A program made the translations under genes and the position numbers. A stretch of DNA of 43,421 nt, from the NCBI GenBank assembly GCA_027437055.1, contig DAIAOV010000014.1, positions 1 through 43,421 on the forward strand. Reading direction: 5' to 3'. The DNA comes from Legionella sp. Lineage in GTDB: Bacteria; Pseudomonadota; Gammaproteobacteria; Legionellales; Legionellaceae. How positions within the stretch are numbered: position 1 is the first letter of the stretch; every line of letters starts with the position of its first letter. Positions 36,487-43,421 of the stretch are shown here, piece after piece. The notes under the pieces were generated by a model. It was not told the origin of the DNA and searched no databases. It saw only the letters and a list, made by a program, of their open reading frames with translations.

Positions 36487-38835
36487 CTATCCACCACGTT
36501 TTAGCTTGGCTAAAGCATCAGCCATTGCCGTGTTAAAAACAGTCTTTTTCACTGGCTCAGCTTTTTTAGGTGTTTCAGGCTTCTTCTTATATTCTGCTTT
36601 TTTAGTCTCTAGTTGTTTTTTAGGCTGCTGAGATTTAGCTTCCTTCTTCTGGACAGGAGATGAACTCTCTTCTTCTAACTTCATGCTTAAGCCGATACGT
36701 TTCCGTTCTTTATCTACTTCAACGACTTTTACTGTGACTATATCACCCGCTTTAACTACTGCACGAGGATCAGTAATAAAACGATTAGTCATTGCAGAGA
36801 TATGTACCAAACCATCTTGGTGTACTCCAATGTCGACAAATGCACCGAAATTAGTCACATTACTAACAACCCCCTCAAGAATCATTCCTTCGTGCAAATG
36901 ATTAATGTCTTCAACACCCTCTTTAAATTGTGCTGTTTTGAATTCGGGACGAGGATCACGCCCGGGCTTTTCCAGCTCACGTAAAACGTCTCGTATAGTA
37001 GGTAATCCATAATGCTCATCAGCATATTGTTCCGGTTTAACACTATTTAGTAACTCTCTATTGCCTATTAGGTGTGAAATATCAACTTTTTTGTCAGCAA
37101 TAATTTTCTCGACCAGAGGATAAGCCTCAGGGTGAACACAAGAAGCATCCAAAGGATTATCACCGTTCATAATGCGAAGAAAACCTGCAGCTTGTTGAAA
37201 TGCTTTTTCTCCCATACGATTTACATTTTTTAACTGATTTCTATTAGAAAATGCCCCATGCTCATCTCTATACTGGACTAGGTTTTTTGCCAAAGTATCA
37301 TTAAGTCCAGAGATATGCGCAAGCAACGCAGCCGAAGCGGTATTAATATCTACTCCCACAGCATTCACACAATCCTCAACGACACCATCAAGACTTCGTG
37401 CAAGCCGGGCTTGGTTCACATCATGTTGATATTGACCTACGCCTATTGATTTTGCTTCTATTTTAACGAGCTCAGCTAAAGGATCTTGTAATCTTCGAGC
37501 AATAGACACCGCTCCCCTTAAACTCACATCTAAGTCAGGGAACTCATTAGTCGCTATTTCTGAAGCAGAATAAACAGAGGCGCCGGCTTCACTGACCATC
37601 ATTTTTGTTAGTCGCATATCGGGATACATTTTTATCATGTCTGCAACTAATCGCTCTGTTTCACGAGAACCAGTACCATTGCCGATGCTGATTAAAGTGA
37701 CATCATGTTTTACCGCTAGCTTCGCCAATTCTGCCATTGATTGATGCCACTCGTTCTGTGGGGCGAATGGAAAAATAATAGTGTAATCAAGCAACTTGCC
37801 AGTTGCATCAACAACAACCACTTTCACACCAGTGCGAATGCCTGGATCAAGACCTATAGTAACTTTTGGTCCAGCTGGAGCAGCAAGTAATAAATCACGT
37901 AAATTTCTGGAAAATACCTTAATTGCTTCTTCATCAGCAATTTCACGCAAGCGCGTCAATAACTCCAATTCCAGTTTAGTAAACAACTTCACTTTCCAGG
38001 TCATGCGCACAGTTTCCATTAGCCAACCATCCGCATTTCTTTGTTGGTCAGCAATTTTGAAGTGAGCAGCTACTTTATTTTCGCCATAATTTGCATCAGC
38101 TTCCGGCAGAATAAGGCTTATTTGTAACACACTTTCTCTACGACCACGGAATAAAGCCAAAGCACGATGAGATGGAATCTTTTTAATCGCTTCAGAATAA
38201 TCTAAATAATCAGCAAATTTATTGGCAGTTTCCTTCTTCTTACTACCACCAACTGATTTTACTATAGCGTGTTGCCATAAATATTCGCGTAATTCATTAA
38301 TTAACTCAGCATCTTCGGCAAAATGCTCCATCAGAATATGCCGAGCACCTTCAAGGGCTGCTTTCGCATCTTCTACACCATGCTCAGCATTAATGTATTT
38401 TGCAGCTTCCTCATCAGGAATTAGAGTTGGATTGTTCCATAATGCCTGTGCTAATGGTTCTAAGCCTGCTTCAATGGCTATTTGTGCCTTAGTACGTCGT
38501 TTAGGTCTAAACGGTAGGTATAAATCTTCCAAGCGTGTTTTAGTGTCCGCAACTAAAATAGCTTGCTCCAATTCAGGAGTTAATTTCTCCTGCTCTCGTA
38601 TAGATTGTAAAACAACAGCACGTCGCTCATCCAATTCACGCAAATAAATTAATCTCTCTGCAAGAATACGCAATTGCACATCGTCAAGGCCTCCTGTTGC
38701 CTCCTTACGATAACGAGCAATAAAAGGAACTGTTGCACCTTCATCTAGCAGATGAATAGCAGTCTCTACCTGTGTTACTTTGACTTTAAGTTCTTGCGCA
38801 ATAATCGCAGCTGACGTCAACTTCTCTTGAGCCAT
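36487..38835 (-). CDS. tex: Transcription accessory protein Tex
   Basis: A 782-residue RNA-binding protein. An N-terminal helical domain is followed by a YqgF-like RNase H fold ([18 protein letters not shown], ~325-345), helix-hairpin-helix repeats ([37 protein letters not shown]) and an S1 domain ([20 protein letters not shown], ~650-720). A Lys/Pro-rich tail ([19 protein letters not shown]) ends the protein. Tex affects transcription and toxin expression in several pathogens. The 205-bp gap upstream (38836-39040) holds its promoter region and no gene. Confidence 0.96.
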   Translation of the reverse strand: MAQEKLTSAAIIAQELKVKVTQVETAIHLLDEGATVPFIARYRKEATGGLDDVQLRILAERLIYLRELDERRAVVLQSIREQEKLTPELEQAILVADTKTRLEDLYLPFRPKRRTKAQIAIEAGLEPLAQALWNNPTLIPDEEAAKYINAEHGVEDAKAALEGARHILMEHFAEDAELINELREYLWQHAIVKSVGGSKKKETANKFADYLDYSEAIKKIPSHRALALFRGRRESVLQISLILPEADANYGENKVAAHFKIADQQRNADGWLMETVRMTWKVKLFTKLELELLTRLREIADEEAIKVFSRNLRDLLLAAPAGPKVTIGLDPGIRTGVKVVVVDATGKLLDYTIIFPFAPQNEWHQSMAELAKLAVKHDVTLISIGNGTGSRETERLVADMIKMYPDMRLTKMMVSEAGASVYSASEIATNEFPDLDVSLRGAVSIARRLQDPLAELVKIEAKSIGVGQYQHDVNQARLARSLDGVVEDCVNAVGVDINTASAALLAHISGLNDTLAKNLVQYRDEHGAFSNRNQLKNVNRMGEKAFQQAAGFLRIMNGDNPLDASCVHPEAYPLVEKIIADKKVDISHLIGNRELLNSVKPEQYADEHYGLPTIRDVLRELEKPGRDPRPEFKTAQFKEGVEDINHLHEGMILEGVVSNVTNFGAFVDIGVHQDGLVHISAMTNRFITDPRAVVKAGDIVTVKVVEVDKERKRIGLSMKLEEESSSPVQKKEAKSQQPKKQLETKKAEYKKKPETPKKAEPVKKTVFNTAMADALAKLKRGG

Positions 38836-39040
38836 TCACATCCCCGTAAAACATGATAAAAAATCGCCACATTATATACTCATCGCAGTCCACATTGCGA
38901 TATAAAATATGTCCGAACGACTAACAAATATTACTCAACCACAAAATCGTTGTTATCCAGAACGTAACCGTACACTTCTTTCACTATGTCCTAACTAACC
39001 ATGAGGGAGAGTAATTACATTTACACTTATTATACTGAAT

Positions 39041-39709
39041 TTACTTTTTTCTAATAGACCATACACTATCTTTGATCTTATTTACCCCTCGTTGAAATAA
39101 GTGATCATCCAAATTTTTTGAACGCTCAGAAGATTTTATGCACTTAATTTCCGAACATTCACTACTATACAATTGAACCACCTCTTCATCAGAAACGTTA
39201 AAAGGGGGGCCTTCCATATCCTGCTGATTATAACTTAGCGTCTTCAGTAATATAGCTCCGCCTGGCTTAAGCCATTGCAAACAAAGATCAACATAATGTG
39301 ATCTTAATTTTTTCGGTAAGGCAATTAAAGCTGCCCGGTCATAAATGGCATCAACAGGAGCGATATGCGAAGGAGCTAATGAAAAAATATCAGCAACCCA
39401 TATGCTAATGGAATGGGTAAAATAACAGGTGGCTTGCCCTCGCGCCTCGCGTTGCAAGTCTAGTTGATGCTCGACAGCAAACTGCTTTACTGCCTCTTCA
39501 CTTAACTCTATCCCCACAACATTAAAACCTTGTTGAGATAGCCAGAGTATGTCAAGACTTTTTCCGCACAAGGGAACAAAAACTGTAGCATTGGGTGCTT
39601 GATGCAGACTGGGCCAATAAGCAATTAAATCAGGATTGACGTCTTCCCTATGAAAGTGCGTTCGTCCTTCACGCCACAACTCGACCCAAAATTGTTGTCC
39701 TTTATTCAC
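39041..39709 (-). CDS. tpm: Thiopurine S-methyltransferase
   Basis: A 222-residue SAM-dependent enzyme. WVELWREGRTHFHREDVNP, VFVPLCGKSLDILWLSQQGF and VVGIELSEEAVKQF are family blocks, and YDRAALIALP and PGGAILLKTLSY lie in the SAM domain. Bacterial homologs detoxify tellurite and selenite by methylation. The ATG at 39709 overlaps the glmS stop by 4 bp, so it is coupled to glmS. Confidence 0.92.
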   Translation of the reverse strand: MNKGQQFWVELWREGRTHFHREDVNPDLIAYWPSLHQAPNATVFVPLCGKSLDILWLSQQGFNVVGIELSEEAVKQFAVEHQLDLQREARGQATCYFTHSISIWVADIFSLAPSHIAPVDAIYDRAALIALPKKLRSHYVDLCLQWLKPGGAILLKTLSYNQQDMEGPPFNVSDEEVVQLYSSECSEIKCIKSSERSKNLDDHLFQRGVNKIKDSVWSIRKK

Positions 39710-41520
39710 TCTACTGTCACCGATTTAGCAAGGTTTCGTGGTTGATCCACATCAGTACCTTTGGCAACAGCAACATGATAGGCTAAAAGTTGCATGGGCA
39801 GTGTATAGACTATCGGTGCAATCCAAGTGCCACAGCAAGGCATCTTAATTAATCGAGCACCATTTGGTTCCCACACTTGCCCATCATCAACAAAAACAAA
39901 TAATTGACCGCCGCGCGCACTGACTTCATGTAAATTTGATTTTAACTTATCAAGCAACTCATCATTTGGCGCTACAGCAATAACTGGCATGTCTTTATCA
40001 ACCAAGGCTAAAGGACCGTGCTTTAACTCTCCAGCAGGATAGGCTTCTGCATGGATATAAGAAATTTCCTTTAATTTTAAAGCCCCTTCCAATGCAACCG
40101 GATATTGCACTCCACGCCCTAAAAATAAGGTATGAGCTTTGTTTATAAATAAAGAAGCTAAAGACTCAATTTCCGTATTCATTTGTAAAACACGCTCACA
40201 ACAAGCAGGTAGTTCTTGTAACTGCTTTAATACCTGTTGTGAACGGTCATCATCGCAAAGAGCCACTGCCAACATAAGAAATGAAGCAAGCTGCGTAGTA
40301 AATGCTTTGGTGGATGCCACTCCAATCTCCATGCCCGCACGAGTTAAAAAGACACAATCAGCCTCTCTCACTAAGGTACTTGTTGCTACGTTGCAAATCG
40401 CTAAGCTCGCTAAATAATTCAGCGTTTTTGCCTTATATAAGGCAGCTAGAGTATCAGCCGTTTCACCAGACTGAGACACCGTAATAAATAGAGTTCCTTC
40501 AGGAACAACCACATTCCTATATCGATATTCACTAGCAATTTCGACTTGGGTAGGAAGACCTGCTAAAGACTCTAACCAATATTTAGCAATCATTCCAGCA
40601 TGGTAGCTGGTACCACAAGCAACAATATGAATCTGCTTTACTTGGGGAAATACATGGGTGGCGCGTTCACCAAAACTAGCTTTTAATACCTCTAAACTAT
40701 TAATTCGCCCCTCTATGGTATCTGTTAATACTTTGGACTGCTCAAATATTTCTTTGAGCATAAAGTGTCTATAGGGGCCTTTGCTAGCAACTTCTGAATC
40801 ATTGTTTAACGGGTGCATCACGCGTTCAACTTGGCTGCGAGAAAAGTTATACACCTTCACGTCATGAGCAGTGAGACAAGCACTATCGCCTTCTTCTAGG
40901 TAAATAACTGATTGCGCAAACGATCTTAATGCAAGTGCATCAGAGGCAATAAAATTCTCCCCTATACCGAGTCCAAGCACTAGAGGACTACCTTTGCGAA
41001 TCGCGACTAATTCCTGCGGTCTTTGTTGATGAATAACTCCTAAAGCAAAAGCGCCATGCATCTCCGATGCCGCGGTTTGTACAGCGAGTAATAAATTTTC
41101 ATGCTGGATATAATGAAAATGAATCAAATGAGCAGCAACCTCGGTATCCGTTTCAGAGGTAAATTGATAACCACTTGCTATAAGACGTTGTCGTAATTGA
41201 TCATGATTTTCAATAATACCATTGTGCACTAAAGCAATTTGGCCATGGGATAAGTGAGGATGAGCATTTTGCTCCGAAGGCTTACCATGCGTTGCCCAAC
41301 GAGTATGGGCAATACCAAGATTACCCGCTACAGCTGTTTCTTGCATTGCGTCAGCCAGATTCTGCACTTTGCCCTGCATTCTTACCCGTTTTAAATGAGA
41401 TTGATGATCAATCACCGCGATACCAGCCGAATCATAACCTCTATATTCCAAGCGACGTAGGCCTTCCAATAAGACTTTGCTAATATCACGTTCAGAAACA
41501 GCCCCCATTATCCCACACAT
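39706..41520 (-). CDS. glmS: Glucosamine-fructose-6-phosphate aminotransferase
   Basis: A 604-residue enzyme making glucosamine-6-phosphate for peptidoglycan and LPS. The Cys2 nucleophile at the exposed N-terminus (MCGIMGAVSE) belongs to the type II glutaminase domain, with RRLEYRGYDSAGIAVI and HTRWATHGKPS. Two SIS domains follow (ACGTSYHAGMIAK, SQSGETADTLAALYKAK, FLGRGVQYPVALEGALKLKE), and the C-terminal tail ends PRNLAKSVTVE, which is typical. No ribozyme-like leader is visible in 41521-41912. Confidence 0.97.
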   Translation of the reverse strand: MCGIMGAVSERDISKVLLEGLRRLEYRGYDSAGIAVIDHQSHLKRVRMQGKVQNLADAMQETAVAGNLGIAHTRWATHGKPSEQNAHPHLSHGQIALVHNGIIENHDQLRQRLIASGYQFTSETDTEVAAHLIHFHYIQHENLLLAVQTAASEMHGAFALGVIHQQRPQELVAIRKGSPLVLGLGIGENFIASDALALRSFAQSVIYLEEGDSACLTAHDVKVYNFSRSQVERVMHPLNNDSEVASKGPYRHFMLKEIFEQSKVLTDTIEGRINSLEVLKASFGERATHVFPQVKQIHIVACGTSYHAGMIAKYWLESLAGLPTQVEIASEYRYRNVVVPEGTLFITVSQSGETADTLAALYKAKTLNYLASLAICNVATSTLVREADCVFLTRAGMEIGVASTKAFTTQLASFLMLAVALCDDDRSQQVLKQLQELPACCERVLQMNTEIESLASLFINKAHTLFLGRGVQYPVALEGALKLKEISYIHAEAYPAGELKHGPLALVDKDMPVIAVAPNDELLDKLKSNLHEVSARGGQLFVFVDDGQVWEPNGARLIKMPCCGTWIAPIVYTLPMQLLAYHVAVAKGTDVDQPRNLAKSVTVE

Positions 41521-41721
41521 AACCGACTCCTCATTAGTGTCTACATTTTTTGTAGGCTCTCTATTTATTTTTATTTAGATTTACAAAAAAAGCCAATTAC
41601 ATCCTACTTTTTCTTTATATATAGAGTTAAATGAAGCCTTTTCATTAAATGCCTTCCAGGTTTAACTCAATTTCTTGTAAATTCTATGTGAATTAATCCA
41701 AAATAATTTGTTGTTCTCTAT

Positions 41722-41761
41722 TAGACCTCTTACCAAACCAGTAAGTTTGGTAAGAGGTCTA
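41722..41761. repeat. Perfect 17-bp palindrome upstream of glmS
   Basis: Arms tagacctcttaccaaac (41722-41738) and gtttggtaagaggtcta (41745-41761) are exact inverted copies around the loop cagtaa. It lies 200 bp before the glmS start, in a 392-bp gap between plaC and glmS. No U-tract follows on either strand. The remainder of the gap is AT-rich with no gene seen. Confidence 0.8.
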
Positions 41762-41865
41762 TTGATAGGTGATGCCAAAAACATCATTATGAGAAAGAGT
41801 ATACCAACAATAAAATTGCGAATTATGCCATAAACATTCTCAAATCCCTAAAATAAACGATAAAA

Positions 41866-41901
41866 TTACCTGGACTAAGTGAAAAAAAACAGTCCAGGTA
41901 A
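41866..41901 (-). terminator. Terminator of plaC
   Basis: Arms ttacctggact (41866-41876) and agtccaggtaa (41891-41901) pair perfectly over 11 bp. Read on the minus strand it starts 12 bp after the plaC stop and is followed by ttttatcgtttatttt. Confidence 0.75.
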
Positions 41902-41912
41902 TAAATTATTTT

Positions 41913-43217
41913 TTAACTAGAAGTATCTGGCGTTTCACAATTTACTGAGTATCCATGCTCTTTCATAGCAGAACAAATTTCAAAAGCCAGGTGATGATGC
42001 GCTCGTGTACTAGGATGCACCTCATCCCAGAACAAATACTCTTCTGGAGTGTCACATATTTGGTAATTACTTTCCCCAAAGGTAAATTGCGGGTCTTTAT
42101 AATGCAATACTTGTGCATACCTTAATACAAAGTTACGAGCAAATGGAGAATGAGCCAAAGCATTAAACATAGGGAACTTCACATCAATACATGCATCTAC
42201 AAGGTTAGAAAATCCATACTGCTGAGGATTATCTAAGGCTTTTACCAAATATTGCTGTATGTCTATAAATAAGAAATCTGCTTTGGGATAGAGTTTTTTC
42301 CATTCATCAACTCGCGCAGCTAAACGCTGATTATGCAGGTCCGCAGCAGCATTTAATACGTCTCTATCAGTCGTTTTAATAAAGCGAGGGGTTTCACCCA
42401 AATGAGGAATCCCCATGATGACAAAACGTTTAGCTCCAGCTTGTTCCAACTTTAAAACTGCAGAGCTAACCCCCTCAATTACATTATCAACATAATTGCT
42501 CATGATGGTGGTATTATAATTATCTTCAAACAGCAAAACATTTAAATAATCATTGCTGCCAGAAAACACGAAATATACTGTTTGATTACTTAATTTGCTA
42601 TGCTCCATTAAATAAGCTTGTACACTCAAACCAAGGCTTGGAGGAACTAACTTACCTACAATTAATGTTTTAATAGTTCCCAAAGGATGACGAATCAAAT
42701 TCCAAACAGTTAATTGATAATCATAGGTAGCAGCCCAACTACCACCAAAAGCTTTATTAAGATATACATCTTCATCGCTTTTTTGGATAGACCACATTTG
42801 CGCCAAGTACTCATTCCATACCCGACCATTGGAGAATCTTGAATTCCAGTAAGGTTTTCCAGGAAGTATCGGTACTAATTTGATTTTACCTATTAAATTG
42901 GCAATATAAGGAGCTAACTCATTATCAAAAAAATCAGTGACTACATTTAATCCCGCATCAAGTACCATTTGTGGAACATAGTATTCATTTGCAAAATCCA
43001 CCATCTTATTAATAACAAAGGCTTTAAAAGGAGCAACAATATAGGCAGGATTTTCCTCCTGGCGTAAACTTTTAAGTAAATGAGTCGTATTCCCTATATC
43101 AGAAAGACTATCACCAAAAACAACCATTGATTTTACCGGAAGTGAGGCAAAACAAAATGAGGGAATAAAGACTAGAACAATAGACAGCTGACGCAAAATC
43201 CTTTTATAATCAACCAT
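41913..43217 (-). CDS. plaC: Secreted GDSL phospholipase/glycerophospholipid:cholesterol acyltransferase PlaC
   Basis: A 434-residue exported lipolytic acyltransferase that moves fatty acids from phospholipids to cholesterol. A signal peptide (~1-24, IVLVFIPSFCFA) precedes the GDSL block VVFGDSLSD. The nucleophile is S37, and D398 and H401 lie in FWDEVHPS; these equal the residue numbers I recall for L. pneumophila PlaC. Block III is GSND (220-223). Cys343 and Cys388 could form the disulfide loop that the ProA protease opens to activate the enzyme, though this is inferred. It is exported by the type II system in L. pneumophila. The ATG has AGGAGG 8 nt upstream. Confidence 0.93.
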   Translation of the reverse strand: MVDYKRILRQLSIVLVFIPSFCFASLPVKSMVVFGDSLSDIGNTTHLLKSLRQEENPAYIVAPFKAFVINKMVDFANEYYVPQMVLDAGLNVVTDFFDNELAPYIANLIGKIKLVPILPGKPYWNSRFSNGRVWNEYLAQMWSIQKSDEDVYLNKAFGGSWAATYDYQLTVWNLIRHPLGTIKTLIVGKLVPPSLGLSVQAYLMEHSKLSNQTVYFVFSGSNDYLNVLLFEDNYNTTIMSNYVDNVIEGVSSAVLKLEQAGAKRFVIMGIPHLGETPRFIKTTDRDVLNAAADLHNQRLAARVDEWKKLYPKADFLFIDIQQYLVKALDNPQQYGFSNLVDACIDVKFPMFNALAHSPFARNFVLRYAQVLHYKDPQFTFGESNYQICDTPEEYLFWDEVHPSTRAHHHLAFEICSAMKEHGYSVNCETPDTSS

Positions 43218-43382
43218 AATTCCTCCTTGAATTAGAAGCTATGCCGGATACATAGCTTGATCAATAATAATACGACTGATATTAAAGAATTGTCAATTTT
43301 TGCTTTAATTGTGCTAAATGAACTACTTTGCAATATGCATTTAATTAGGGCAATCGGGTTGCTTTAAGAAATGTCTTGGGTT

Positions 43383-43421
43383 TCTATCATCCAATAGATC
43401 GTAAAGAGAATGGATGATAGA
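43383..43421. terminator. Hairpin at the right edge
   Basis: Arms tctatcatcca (43383-43393) and tggatgataga (43411-43421) pair perfectly over 11 bp and reach the window end. It may terminate a gene beyond the edge. The region 43218-43382 upstream of plaC contains its promoter region and no gene. Confidence 0.5.

Noticed and set aside
38222..38647. A 141-codon open frame on the plus strand inside tex
   Set aside because: It is antisense to the conserved Tex N-terminal region and its Ser/Cys/Arg-rich composition is typical of a shadow frame.
1..43421. CRISPR arrays, tRNA or rRNA genes, prophage modules
   Set aside because: I saw no regularly spaced direct repeats, no cloverleaf-like gene, and no phage structural genes. 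A dedicated tRNA scan was not run.

Overview
The window is chromosomal DNA from a Legionella species, on my reading. The best evidence is three virulence-associated genes with near-diagnostic features. They are a LapA-type M28 aminopeptidase (5037-6239), a divergent MavN/IroT-type multispan membrane protein with a Fur-box promoter (6605-8611), and a PlaC-type GDSL acyltransferase whose Ser37, Asp398 and His401 fall at the residue numbers I recall for L. pneumophila PlaC (41913-43217). AT-rich base use and PmrA-type promoters fit the same genus. The species is not determined, and nothing here was compared with a database.

Layout. 1-1131: ends of two IS3-family elements, apparently nested, which have cut off a LysR regulator beside azoR. 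1251-6239: azoR, wrbA, a secreted GH17-like glucanase and lapA. 6240-8611: the lapA/mavN intergenic region and mavN. 8719-15584: a beta-lactamase-fold protein, Rep helicase, a 55-residue acidic protein, a CHASE4-like sensor adenylate cyclase coupled to a secreted amine oxidase, and a small membrane protein. 15821-18319: a run of GST-like, SDR and aldo-keto reductase genes. 18445-25299: housekeeping genes dgkA, hslO, typA-nadK-recN and a cold-shock gene. 25523-34429: an accessory stretch with an FMN reductase, a RavK-like HExxH protein, a small HTH-like protein, a DUF4349-like protein, a 659-residue repeat-containing protein, a tandem pair of small membrane paralogs, a methyltransferase/HAD pair and a secreted protein. 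34464-41520: tex-yciA-hypothetical, then glmS-tpm. 41913-43217: plaC.

The most interesting signal is regulatory. The 659-residue gene and both small paralogs each carry a tandem cTTAATatT-N2-cTTAATatT-like element placed exactly 7 bp before a TATAAT/TATACT -10 box. This is the arrangement of the PmrA regulon, which controls many Dot/Icm effectors. Together with the Fur-controlled mavN and the RavK-like protein, the window holds up to five known or candidate effectors, alongside three likely secreted enzymes (lapA, GH17, plaC). A short intergenic motif (consensus TCACRTAATGGCRTCAACTTAA) recurs in five gaps between genes and is not explained by any gene.
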